A stretch of DNA of 14,523 bases from Rickettsia typhi (GCA_945874115.1 CAMCFD010000038.1:1-14523), one strand, 5' to 3'. Positions 1-7,884 are shown, numbered from the stretch's first letter. Numbers and translations: made by a program. The notes: generated by a model not told the origin, from the letters alone.

Positions 1-114
1 CTTGGCAAAGAAATCTTGGCTAAATCTGGCCTTGCAATTATTGCCGCCGACGATTTAGGCGACGCTGCTGCGAAAATCGTTAAAGCAGTTGAAAAAGAAA
101 ATGCAGTTTCATAA
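1..114 (+). CDS. sucC: Succinyl-CoA synthetase beta subunit, C-terminal end (partial)
   Basis: The window opens inside a reading frame that gives 37 residues and ends at TAA. Its pieces EILAKSGLAIIAADDLGDAA and KIVKAVEK match the end of the SucC beta subunit, whose C-terminus in E. coli has the same 'SGL-IIAA-L-DAA' pattern. SucC binds nucleotide and CoA-side residues and works with SucD, interconverting succinyl-CoA and succinate with formation of ATP or GTP in the TCA cycle. The identification is supported by sucD beginning 23 bases later on the same strand, the usual sucCD order. The 5' part of the gene lies outside the window, so catalytic residues cannot be checked. Confidence 0.93.
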   Translation, partial: LGKEILAKSGLAIIAADDLGDAAAKIVKAVEKENAVS

Positions 115-137
115 TTTATAATTAAAATTTAAAAAAA

Positions 138-1022
138 ATGTCAGTCTTAGTAAACAAAAACACAAAAGTTATCTGCCAAGGATTCACCGGCGCTCAAGGC
201 ACATTCCACTCTGAGCAAGCTGCGGCTTATGGCACCAAAATGGTTGGCGGCGTTACTCCTGGAAAAGGCGGAACAACTCACTTAAACTTGCCAGTTTATG
301 ACACAGTTTTTGACGCGCGCAAAGCAACTGATTGCAACGCTTCAGTTATTTATGTTCCACCTCCATTCGCGGCTGACGCGATTCTTGAGGCAATCGACGC
401 TGAAATCGAGCTTATCGTTTGCATCACTGAAGGCATTCCAGTTATTGACATGGTTCGCGTGAAAAAAGCTTTAAGTGGCTCACGCTCTCGTTTAATCGGA
501 CCAAACTGCCCCGGAATCATTACTCCAGGTGAGTGCAAAATCGGGATCATGCCCGGCCACATTCACAAAAAAGGTTCAATCGGGATTGTTTCTCGTTCAG
601 GCACATTAACTTATGAAGCAGTTCACCAAACTACTCGCGCTGGACTTGGCCAAACAACGTGTATCGGAATTGGCGGCGACCCAGTTAATGGCACCAACTT
701 TATTGATTGCCTTGACATGTTCTTGTCTGACCCTGAAACTCAAGCCATGATCATGATTGGCGAAATCGGCGGATCTGACGAAGAAGAAGCTGCAGAGTTT
801 TTAAGAATCGAAGCTAAAAAAGGCCGCACAAAACCTTGCGTTGGCTTTATTGCAGGAAGAACAGCTCCTCCAGGACGCAGAATGGGTCACGCTGGCGCGA
901 TCATTTCTGGTGGCAAAGGTGGCGCTGAAGACAAAATTAACGCAATGAAAGAAGCTGGAGTTATGGTTTCTGACAGTCCGGCACTTCTTGGCGAAACAAT
1001 GTTGAAATTGTTGAAGAAATAG
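138..1022 (+). CDS. sucD: Succinyl-CoA synthetase alpha subunit
   Basis: This 294-residue protein is nearly colinear with E. coli SucD. It carries the CoA-binding N-terminal domain (KVICQGFTGAQGTFHSEQA, residues 10-28; GGVTPGKGG, 37-45), the central IGPNCPGIITPGECKIGI segment (about 120-137) and GIVSRSGTLTYEA (149-161). The phosphohistidine is seen in RMGHAGAII, with His at residue 251. SucD is phosphorylated on that His during conversion of succinyl-CoA to succinate plus ATP or GTP. It lies 23 bases after sucC with no Shine-Dalgarno sequence before the ATG, so translation may rely on coupling or on the A-rich leader. Codon use is GC-richer than in the genes that follow, as expected for a highly expressed core gene. 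In many alphaproteobacteria sucAB follows; here a terminator ends the operon. Confidence 0.98.
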   Translation: MSVLVNKNTKVICQGFTGAQGTFHSEQAAAYGTKMVGGVTPGKGGTTHLNLPVYDTVFDARKATDCNASVIYVPPPFAADAILEAIDAEIELIVCITEGIPVIDMVRVKKALSGSRSRLIGPNCPGIITPGECKIGIMPGHIHKKGSIGIVSRSGTLTYEAVHQTTRAGLGQTTCIGIGGDPVNGTNFIDCLDMFLSDPETQAMIMIGEIGGSDEEEAAEFLRIEAKKGRTKPCVGFIAGRTAPPGRRMGHAGAIISGGKGGAEDKINAMKEAGVMVSDSPALLGETMLKLLKK

Positions 1023-1048
1023 TTTTAAAACTAGAGATATGTTTATTT

Positions 1049-1084
1049 AAAAGGCGATTTCCTTAGGGGGATCGCCTTTTTTTT
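1049..1084 (+). terminator. Intrinsic terminator of sucCD
   Basis: A perfect 10-bp stem (AAAAGGCGAT at 1049-1058 with ATCGCCTTTT at 1071-1080) encloses a 12-base loop and runs into eight T residues (1077-1084). It sits 27 bases after the sucD stop codon and should end the operon efficiently. Confidence 0.93.
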
Positions 1085-1359
1085 GGCTAATATTAAGCGA
1101 GATGAATATGAGGACGGGGCTTCAAACCCAGTCCTGCTTTAGGGGGACATAAGAAATTAACCATGCAATACAGAATTTGTGATAAAATCTATTCTGATGT
1201 TTACTTAAAATCTTTTTTTGTAATTTAAGAATTCACAAAACCCTTAACTGCTGCGCAAGATAGGACAATATATAACATAAAATCTATTAAATCTTGATTT
1301 TATATTCTAATAAAGTTAAAAATTATACCAACTCTATCAAATTAAATAATAGTATAATT
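1085..1359. other. Intergenic region between the sucD terminator and the LRR gene
   Basis: No gene is supported here. A G/C-rich patch at 1112-1148 can form either of two short hairpins that share the GTCC at 1131-1134. The first pairs GGACGGG with CCC, a bulged A and GTCC; the second pairs GTCC with GGAC at 1145-1148. The remainder is AT-rich. I see no convincing sigma-70 promoter; TTAACT (about 1243) followed by an AT-rich AATATATAAC stretch is the best weak candidate. The only other signal is a TTG at 1294 that extends the LRR reading frame upstream. Confidence 0.4.
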
Positions 1360-3408
1360 ATGAATGTTCAGAACATTTCTGAAAAGCAAATTAATGCAGA
1401 TGGTTCATTTGATGTTAGTATAATAAATCCCAGCACAACATCTTTAATAATTTTTCAACCTAAACTAAGATCATTACCTGATAATTTACCGCAAGGATTA
1501 TCTAAACTTGATCTTGGTGGTTGCGAGAAATTAGAATCTTTGCCTGATTATTTACCGCAAGGATTAACTAGGCTTGATCTTACCAGTTGCAGAAGCTTAA
1601 AATCTTTGCCTGATAATTTACCCAAAAACTTAACTGAACTTGATCTTTCTCATTGCAAAAGCCTAGAATATTTACCTCATAATTTACCAGAAAGATTAAC
1701 TAAACTTAATCTTGTTTATTGCGCGAAATTAGAATCTTTGCCTGATAATTTACCACAAGGATTAACTAAACTTGATCTTGGTGGTTGCGAGAAATTAGAA
1801 TCTTTGCCTGATTATTTACCGCAAGGATTAACTAGGCTTAATCTTGTTTATTGCGCGAAATTAGAATCTTTGCCTGATAATTTACCACGAGGATTAACTG
1901 AGCTTGATCTTAGTGGTTGCGATAAATTAGAATTTTTACCCGATGATTTACCGTGGGGATTAACTAAACTTGCTCTTCGTTGTTGCGAGAAATTAGAATC
2001 TTTGCCTGATAATTTACCACGAGGATTAACTGAGCTTGATCTTAGTGGTTGCAAGAAATTAGAATCTTTACCTAATAATTTACCAAAAGGATTAACTAGG
2101 CTTGACCTTTATGGTTGCCAAAATCTAATCATAACCTCCAAGCTAATTTCACAACTGAAAGCACTTGAAGAAAATGGCTGCGAAATAAAATATCCGCGAC
2201 ATTTGAATCTTAATAACCAAGCTGCCTTTGCAAAACAAAAGCTTGAAGAAATTATAACAAAATACAATGAAACAAATGAAAGAAAAGATTTTGAGCACAT
2301 AAAAACAATCACTCATCGCTTTTTAAGCGAAGGAATTGGAGCCAGAGGAGGAATTAAAGCAATTGCGGCAACAATTTTTCCAATTTTAGAAGAATTAGAA
2401 AAAAACCCAAATCACTTGCTGTGGATTGATGAAATTTCAGAAATTTATTTAACTAATTGCATTAACCAGCCGGTTGCAGGTTTTGCAGAAATATCGGGTT
2501 GGATGGATGTTGCAAAAGCAAAGAAAATTTCGGATAAATTTGAAGCGGCAAGATATCCACTTGCAATTGTAAGTCTTTTGACGTTTATTAAAAAACTTCC
2601 TCCTCAAAATGCCCAGGGCGCACCAAATCACCAACTTCTGCAACAACCAGGCGAAAGAACTGAAGCCGAAGCCGCAAATGCATTTCTTCGCGAAGTGCAT
2701 AAAGAATTGCTTAAAAATGGTGAAATAAAAAAACCATGGCCCGGAATTGCTGAAAAAATTGCCTATGAAGGCACTATAACACAATGGATTCAAACACCAA
2801 GCTTAATAGAAAAAGCGGTTGCATTTGTTAAAGAAAATGCGCTAAATGCAACACAAGATGATATATTGTCGTTTTTGCTAGAAGGCTCGGGGCGTAAGAC
2901 TTGGCAAAAAATGATTATTAGCAAAGAAGATTATAAAAAAATTGAAGAAAATTTTAAAAGAAAATATAATATTTTAGAATTATTTTGCCAAAGTAAAAAC
3001 CCTGAAGAAGCTGAATATCTTGAGGGAGATGATTTGCAATATCTTAAAAAATTAGAAGAAGGATCGGCCCCAAAAATAGAATGCGATTATTATAAAGAGC
3101 TGACTTTATTAGCAGAATTAAATCAAGAAACACTAGCGGGGGAGCTTATTTTAGAGAAAGAAACAGCGCTCTCAAAACTAGCTAAAAAGATAACAGATGA
3201 AGAAATGAAGAAAAGAAAACTTCCTGCAACTCCTTCAGTACAAGAAGATAGAAAAGAAAGAGTCGACAGGCTTTTCAAAAAACTTCTAGAAAAATTTGAA
3301 GAAAAATCTCAAGCAAAACAGGCAGAAGAGCTCGGATTTTCGCCTCGAACTAGAGAATCTCGAGCTCTTGCAGAAGAAAGAGTTCATGGATTGCAATGGC
3401 AAATTTAA
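1360..3408 (+). CDS. Leucine-rich-repeat protein with long helical C-terminal domain (effector-like)
   Basis: The protein has 682 residues from the ATG at 1360. An in-frame TTG at 1294 would add 22 residues, but ATG is preferred because other genes here start with ATG. Neither has a Shine-Dalgarno sequence. After about 38 residues come ten tandem 22-residue repeats (residues 39-258). Each begins LPxxLPxGL, continues LxLxxC and ends near LES: a cysteine-type LRR with 'LP' edges as in bacterial effector LRRs. The remaining 424 residues are charged, mostly helical and coiled-coil-like near the end, with no signal peptide or membrane segment. One segment (YLTNCINQPVAGFAEI, Cys at residue 367) loosely recalls the Cys-x-Asp active site of NEL-type E3 ubiquitin ligases (IpaH/SspH), with Asn in place of Asp. 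That link is inference. Such LRR proteins usually bind other proteins, often in a eukaryotic host. Codon use is AT-rich compared with sucD and recA. Confidence 0.85.
   Translation: MNVQNISEKQINADGSFDVSIINPSTTSLIIFQPKLRSLPDNLPQGLSKLDLGGCEKLESLPDYLPQGLTRLDLTSCRSLKSLPDNLPKNLTELDLSHCKSLEYLPHNLPERLTKLNLVYCAKLESLPDNLPQGLTKLDLGGCEKLESLPDYLPQGLTRLNLVYCAKLESLPDNLPRGLTELDLSGCDKLEFLPDDLPWGLTKLALRCCEKLESLPDNLPRGLTELDLSGCKKLESLPNNLPKGLTRLDLYGCQNLIITSKLISQLKALEENGCEIKYPRHLNLNNQAAFAKQKLEEIITKYNETNERKDFEHIKTITHRFLSEGIGARGGIKAIAATIFPILEELEKNPNHLLWIDEISEIYLTNCINQPVAGFAEISGWMDVAKAKKISDKFEAARYPLAIVSLLTFIKKLPPQNAQGAPNHQLLQQPGERTEAEAANAFLREVHKELLKNGEIKKPWPGIAEKIAYEGTITQWIQTPSLIEKAVAFVKENALNATQDDILSFLLEGSGRKTWQKMIISKEDYKKIEENFKRKYNILELFCQSKNPEEAEYLEGDDLQYLKKLEEGSAPKIECDYYKELTLLAELNQETLAGELILEKETALSKLAKKITDEEMKKRKLPATPSVQEDRKERVDRLFKKLLEKFEEKSQAKQAEELGFSPRTRESRALAEERVHGLQWQI
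1474..2133 (+). repeat. Ten tandem 66-bp units encoding the LRR array
   Basis: Ten in-frame units of exactly 66 bases encode the 22-residue leucine-rich repeats without any length change. Units are similar at DNA level as well as protein level. A stretch of about 73 bases starting at 1503 recurs identically from 1767 (264 bases, four units later). A stretch of about 52 bases from 1705 recurs from 1837 (132 bases, two units later). This points to recent unequal recombination or gene conversion within the array. Confidence 0.93.
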
Positions 3409-3470
3409 CGAATTATTATTGGCAACAATTTTATGTTTAAATACTCAGGAATAAGAAATTTGAAAAATAT

Positions 3471-4070
3471 CTAGAAATTTACAATTTCACAAATCAACTT
3501 TATACTGAAATACAAAAAGAATATTCCAAATAATTTATCAATATATTTTATATATTTCATCACTTGGTTTTTATAAAGATTAAAAATTGCAGCAATTCCG
3601 GCAAAAATTAAGAAAGTCGCAAAAATCATCCAAACTGACCATAAAAATTTTGTAAAATTTGTTATGTCGCTATTGATAAAAGCTACAATCAAAACTGTGT
3701 AAAATAGCAAAGCTTTAGGATTGAAAGCAGTTAAAAAACCTGAAATAAAAACTTGTTTATTCTGTAATTTTATATCGCCATTTAAACTCTGATAGAAAAT
3801 CATTTTAATACCAAAATAAGCGAAATATATAGCGCCAATAATATGAAATATTATATAAATTGGCTTTATAGCAAATACAATTTGTGAAATTCCAAACATA
3901 CCAAAAAATATCAATATTGAATCAGCAGCGGCAACGCCAAGAATATATATCAAGGCTGATTTCATGCCGTTTTTTAGTGTCACGCTAGAAACGCCAACAA
4001 GAACGGGGCCCGGTGCAAGCATAGCCATAAAATGTGCTGCTGCAATTTGTAAAAACGCTGGTTCAAGCAT
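3471..4070 (-). CDS. LysE/RhtB-family amino-acid exporter
   Basis: This is a 199-residue, strongly hydrophobic protein with about six predicted membrane segments. Near the N-terminus it carries the LysE/RhtB signature (MLAPGPVLVG, residues 17-26, followed by KNGMKSA). It also has the second conserved segment GFLTAFNPKALLFY in the middle. Family members are inner-membrane carriers that export amino acids or similar small molecules; the substrate cannot be read from sequence. The ATG at 4070 places the first helix and PGP motif as in relatives. No Shine-Dalgarno sequence is seen. The gene converges with the LRR gene (62-base gap, no clear terminator) and diverges from the 771-residue gene across a 91-base AT-rich spacer. 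A second LysE-type gene lies at 11319-11927 but differs clearly in sequence. Confidence 0.88.
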   Translation of the reverse strand: MLEPAFLQIAAAHFMAMLAPGPVLVGVSSVTLKNGMKSALIYILGVAAADSILIFFGMFGISQIVFAIKPIYIIFHIIGAIYFAYFGIKMIFYQSLNGDIKLQNKQVFISGFLTAFNPKALLFYTVLIVAFINSDITNFTKFLWSVWMIFATFLIFAGIAAIFNLYKNQVMKYIKYIDKLFGIFFLYFSIKLICEIVNF

Positions 4071-4122
4071 ATTTAGTGTTAATTTAAAAATAATTGATTA
4101 TTTTAAAGATTAATTTTATCAT

Positions 4123-4149
4123 TTGCAAAAATTATATTTACAATATTAA
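4123..4149 (+). promoter_or_regulatory. Weak candidate promoter for the 771-residue gene
   Basis: TTGCAA (4123-4128) and TATTAA (4144-4149) are separated by 15 bases, shorter than the ideal 17. They lie 13 bases ahead of the ATG, which would leave a very short leader. The spacer between the divergent genes is so AT-rich that chance matches are likely. Confidence 0.25.
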
Positions 4150-4161
4150 TACTTTCAATTT

Positions 4162-6477
4162 ATGAGCAGGCAGCAAAAAATAGGTGAAGCATTATCATCT
4201 TTAATGAGAATGTCAAGATTGGCGCCTGTTAATGCCGCGACTGCTTTTAATCCTCAAGCTTACAGAAGAAATATTCAAGAACAAGAAGATAAAAAAGCTA
4301 ATGAAACAGTCAATAATTTAGTTTCTGATTTCAATAGAAACGGCGCTATGCCAAGCGCTGAAGAGTTTGTAAGACATCATGCCCGGCTTTCAAGCGAAAG
4401 CAAAGATTTAAAAACTTATCTTACAACAGATAAAGAAACACTTGTTGTAGCAAAAAGAATTGTTAAAAATCAAAAGCTTGAAAGCCAGAGTGAAGAGTTT
4501 TTAGAAAAATTAATTTTAGGTGAGAAATCCGCTAAATCTGATGAGAAAGGCTCGATGCCAGTTTATATTGCCCCAATTGAAGACAGCGAATATGAATCAG
4601 CTCATCAAGAATATTTAAGCACCAAAACCAAAGAACGCGTTATGGCAGTTGGTGGCCCCGCCGCTGAAGATCAAATTTTATTATCATCTTTTATTCCAAG
4701 TCTTCGTGAAAAAATCAACTCTTTTTTTATTAGCGCAGGTTGGGCAAACACAAATCAATCTAACTCTGCAATGCAGGTTCATGCAAGACACGGCAATGCT
4801 TTAAATGCTGATTCTGCTTTAACTGGCCATGCATTATTATCAAAATTACTTCAACGAGAATTAATAAAAATTATAGTCGGACCCGCTAATGAATTAAGAA
4901 AATCAATTGAAGAGCCTGATTATAGAAAAATCCATGTTAAATTTACACTGGATCCGCGCAAATTAAAAATATATTTAGGAAATGAAATTAACTGGGCCAA
5001 ACAAAAGTTTAGAAAAGATATTTTAAAAGAACAAGACCAGCACGACTTAAACAGGCTTGAGTCGGTGTTATCGGCTGAAATAATGCGTGCAGTCGAAAAA
5101 GAATTGAGTGAAAATTTAGGAACTGACTTTAAAATTATCGAAGGCAACGAAAGAAAAGTTGCAGAATCATCTTCTATTCACACCGCATTAACTGAAGAAG
5201 AACATAGAGAAACCATTAGCGAAAACAAACATTTGCAAGGGATTAATATTGAATCAATTGAGTTAAGCAAAGAGCGCATTGATGAACTGTTTGGCAAGAA
5301 CCATCAAATATTTTCTGCATTTTCATATCAGGGAGACGGCCAAACTCCGGCAACTTATCATCAAGATGCTCGCGATGTTGTTACTAAAATTTTCAATCAA
5401 GAATGGCTTGAACCTGCGGTGGTTACTAAAATTCTTACTTACAATAAAAATGGCAACGCCGCTCTTGCCGGAGTTATTGCACTTGAAGACGGAAAAGAAA
5501 GATTTATCCCACTTGACAAAATGCATTTTACTGGTGGATATATGGCAAAATTAATGTATGAAAATCCATTAAAAGAATCTGTAGCAGATTGGATTTCAAA
5601 AATGTCAGATTTGGCAAAAACCATGGGAATAGAAATAAGTGAAGACGCCAGAAAAAAAGTCACACAATTTATAAATACAGCAATTGATGTAATTTATGGC
5701 GAAGCTACTACGCAAGATACAACTGTGGCGACCGGAGTATCAGTTAACGCAATATTAAAAAGAACGCCAGAAATTAACAAATTTTTAGAAGAATTTGGAA
5801 CTACTGGTCAAATTGCTGTCGTAAACAGCCACTGGACAATGTTTGCCAAAGATGATGAACATGTTATTGTTCGCATTACAGGCGGCGGCAACACTGGTTC
5901 AGAAGAATATAATCCAAATTATTTTTTAAATGTAATTGCCAATACTAACCGCATTTTTAGCGATGCTTTGGTGGGCATAATTCGTTCATATGGCTGTCCG
6001 CGCTCAATTAACGCAATTAATTCAACTGTTTTTGAAGAAATAGCCGAAGGCTTAGTAGTAAGTTATGGTAAAGGCGGAACCGGAAATACTAAAAGATTTT
6101 CTGAAGCCGCTATCGGGTTAGCTCTTCTTGGATATGAAAAAGAAGTAGTGCAATATTTTTCTAAATTTGAAGATTATAAAGGTTCTAACATGGGTGAAGA
6201 AATTGCCAAAATGATTCGAGATTTTAAAAATGAATCAGATTTTCTACTCGATTCTAAAAGCAAAACTCGCGGCGCAATGGGTTATCAAAAACATGATGAG
6301 TTTTTTGCCAATTATGATTTTGAAGGCTTCAATGCTTTTTCTTGTTTAGAAGAAAAAACGGTTTTGCAATCCGATGAAGCTTCTAATGCGAAATTTAGTG
6401 AAAAATTGTCGCCTTCGCAAACGCCAAAAGATTTTGAAGCTACTAAAGTTAAACAAGAACGCGGTAAAACTCGCTAA
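4162..6477 (+). CDS. Large uncharacterised protein, resembles a divergent DAO-type FAD-dependent oxidoreductase
   Basis: I do not recognise this 771-residue protein by name. Its order of motifs recalls FAD oxidoreductases of the D-amino-acid-oxidase (DAO) fold. RVMAVGGPAAED (159-170) sits where the dinucleotide-binding glycine motif would be, and QSNSAMQVHARHG (199-211) where the 'S-GRNAG' segment would be. AGVIALEDGKERFIPLDKMH (436-455) resembles the 'v-GV-l-dG--i-ad-vv' strand pair. VRITGGGNTG (570-579) and SYGKGGTGNT (634-643) resemble the C-terminal 'GHGxxGxT' FAD contact. The canonical GxGxxG is absent, so FAD binding is uncertain. Residues 1-150 and about 240-370 are extra charged helical regions, as is the tail after 700. 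The first 36 residues are rich in Ser, Arg, Ala and Leu without acidic clusters. No transmembrane segment is seen. The gene stands alone between divergent lysE and recA. Function assignment is inference; the reading frame itself is secure. Confidence 0.8.
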   Translation: MSRQQKIGEALSSLMRMSRLAPVNAATAFNPQAYRRNIQEQEDKKANETVNNLVSDFNRNGAMPSAEEFVRHHARLSSESKDLKTYLTTDKETLVVAKRIVKNQKLESQSEEFLEKLILGEKSAKSDEKGSMPVYIAPIEDSEYESAHQEYLSTKTKERVMAVGGPAAEDQILLSSFIPSLREKINSFFISAGWANTNQSNSAMQVHARHGNALNADSALTGHALLSKLLQRELIKIIVGPANELRKSIEEPDYRKIHVKFTLDPRKLKIYLGNEINWAKQKFRKDILKEQDQHDLNRLESVLSAEIMRAVEKELSENLGTDFKIIEGNERKVAESSSIHTALTEEEHRETISENKHLQGINIESIELSKERIDELFGKNHQIFSAFSYQGDGQTPATYHQDARDVVTKIFNQEWLEPAVVTKILTYNKNGNAALAGVIALEDGKERFIPLDKMHFTGGYMAKLMYENPLKESVADWISKMSDLAKTMGIEISEDARKKVTQFINTAIDVIYGEATTQDTTVATGVSVNAILKRTPEINKFLEEFGTTGQIAVVNSHWTMFAKDDEHVIVRITGGGNTGSEEYNPNYFLNVIANTNRIFSDALVGIIRSYGCPRSINAINSTVFEEIAEGLVVSYGKGGTGNTKRFSEAAIGLALLGYEKEVVQYFSKFEDYKGSNMGEEIAKMIRDFKNESDFLLDSKSKTRGAMGYQKHDEFFANYDFEGFNAFSCLEEKTVLQSDEASNAKFSEKLSPSQTPKDFEATKVKQERGKTR

Positions 6478-6685
6478 GTTAAGTTTAACTAAATTTTACA
6501 AATCCAACAAAGTCGTAAAAACTTGTGTTGGCTTTATTGCAGAAGAACCTACACTCAATGGCTATTTTGCACCAAGCAATGGTGAATTGAAACAATAAAT
6601 TCTTAATTTTTGCACTTGATTTTTTTTATTTTAATTCTCGCCTAAATTCTTCATTTTTAATTAACGAAAACCTCCCAATTTCCCC
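6478..6685. other. Spacer after the 771-residue gene, with a short sucD-like stretch
   Basis: No gene is supported. Around 6518-6548 the bases read like part of sucD (834-866): GTTGGCTTTATTGCAG is shared exactly, and AAGAAC follows in both after a one-base difference. An overlapping frame ending at 6598 runs through it. The rest, up to the recA promoter, is AT-rich with a marked excess of C over G on this strand. No terminator for the upstream gene is visible. Confidence 0.35.
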
Positions 6686-6714
6686 TTTACATTTACATTC
6701 AACCCCAATAAAAT
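6686..6714 (+). promoter_or_regulatory. Sigma-70-type promoter of recA
   Basis: TTTACA (6686-6691), 17 bases, then TAAAAT (6709-6714): one mismatch to consensus in each box at the ideal spacing. Transcription would begin near 6721, giving a leader of about 50 bases. No alphaproteobacterial LexA box (GTTC or GAAC, 7 bases, GTTC) is visible around it, so SOS control is not evident. Confidence 0.75.
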
Positions 6715-6770
6715 AAATGCAGGTAATTTTCACCAATTTACCACAATTTATTAATTAATTTTTCAAAAAT

Positions 6771-7859
6771 ATGAACGACCGCAAAAAAGCCCTCGATGCT
6801 GCATTATCACAAATTGACAAGCAATTCGGAAAAGGTTCTGTGATGACTTTCGGCCAAAAGGCCGTAACTGATGTTGAAATTATTCCATCTGGTTCTTTGG
6901 CGCTTGATTTAGCGCTTGGTGTTGGCGGATATCCGCGTGGCAGAATCGTTGAAATTTATGGCCCTGAATCTTCAGGAAAAACCACACTTACTTTACACGC
7001 AATTGCCGAAGCTCAGAAAAAAGGCTTGTCTTGCGCCTTCGTTGACGCCGAACACGCTTTTGACCCAAGCTATGCTAAAAATTTAGGCATTAATCTTGAC
7101 GATTTAATTATCTCTCAGCCTGACAACGGTGAAGCGGCTCTTGAAATCACCGACACTTTAGTGCGTTCTGGCGCGGTTGATTTAGTCGTGATCGACTCAG
7201 TTGCAGCGTTGGTTCCACAAGTTGAGCTTGAAGGCGGAATGGCCGACAACCAAATGGGTTTGCAAGCGCGCTTGATGAGCAAAGCTTTGCGCAAACTTAC
7301 TTCTACTGTTTCAAAAAGCAATTCTACCATTATTTTCATCAACCAAATCAGAATGAAAATCGGTGTTATGTTTGGTTCTCCAGAAACAACATCAGGCGGA
7401 AACTCGCTTAAATTCTATGCTTCAGTTCGTTTGGATATTCGTCGCGGCTCGCCAATCAAAGACCAAGACGAAGTTTTAGGAAACGAAACTCGCGTGAAAG
7501 TTGTGAAAAACAAAGTTGCTCCACCTTTCAAAACCGCTGATTTCGAGATTATTTATGGCGAAGGCATTTCTAGAAGTGGCGAAGTTATTGACCTTGCAAC
7601 CAAAAGCGAAATTATCGAAAAATCTGGCTCGTGGTATGCTTATAAAGGCAATAAAATCGGCCAAGGCAAAGAAAATGTAAAAGCTTATTTGAAAGAAAAT
7701 CCGGCGATTTTAGTCGAGCTTGAAGAAGCTTTGAGAAAAAAACTTGGAATCGGCGTTAAAAAAGGTTCTGCCGCTGCCGCTGCTGCGACTCAACAAGCTG
7801 GTTCAGAAAGTGAATCAAAAGAAGAAGCACCAACAGCTAAACGCAAGAAATCTGCTTAG
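6771..7859 (+). CDS. recA: Recombinase A
   Basis: This 362-residue protein is a full-length RecA. It forms ATP-dependent filaments on single-stranded DNA for homologous recombination and stimulates LexA-type self-cleavage. Walker A is GPESSGKTT (residues 64-72), the catalytic Glu lies in VDAEHAFDPS (91-100), and Walker B is DLVVIDS (137-143). The L2 DNA-binding loop region is FGSPETTSGGNSLKFYASVR (201-220). The C-terminal tail after residue 330 has an alanine run and ends in Lys/Arg-rich residues (AKRKKSA) rather than the strongly acidic tail of E. coli RecA. The ATG is preceded by an AT-only leader without Shine-Dalgarno sequence; the N-terminus MNDRKKALDAAL aligns with family members, which fixes the start. 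It is monocistronic, with its own promoter and terminator. Confidence 0.98.
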   Translation: MNDRKKALDAALSQIDKQFGKGSVMTFGQKAVTDVEIIPSGSLALDLALGVGGYPRGRIVEIYGPESSGKTTLTLHAIAEAQKKGLSCAFVDAEHAFDPSYAKNLGINLDDLIISQPDNGEAALEITDTLVRSGAVDLVVIDSVAALVPQVELEGGMADNQMGLQARLMSKALRKLTSTVSKSNSTIIFINQIRMKIGVMFGSPETTSGGNSLKFYASVRLDIRRGSPIKDQDEVLGNETRVKVVKNKVAPPFKTADFEIIYGEGISRSGEVIDLATKSEIIEKSGSWYAYKGNKIGQGKENVKAYLKENPAILVELEEALRKKLGIGVKKGSAAAAAATQQAGSESESKEEAPTAKRKKSA

Positions 7860-7884
7860 TTTTTAGCTTGATCGAAACGAAATC

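Noticed and set aside
1085..1293. A CRISPR array or insertion sequence in the long spacer after sucD.
   Set aside because: There are no regularly spaced direct repeats and no terminal inverted repeats or transposase.
3409..3470. A shared terminator between the convergent LRR and lysE genes.
   Set aside because: No inverted repeat with a T-run is visible on either strand in this 62-base spacer.
6374..6598. A 74-codon frame overlapping the end of the 771-residue gene and extending past it.
   Set aside because: Most of it lies out of frame inside a well-supported gene, it lacks a start signal, and its Lys/Leu-rich composition is what AT-rich shadow frames give.
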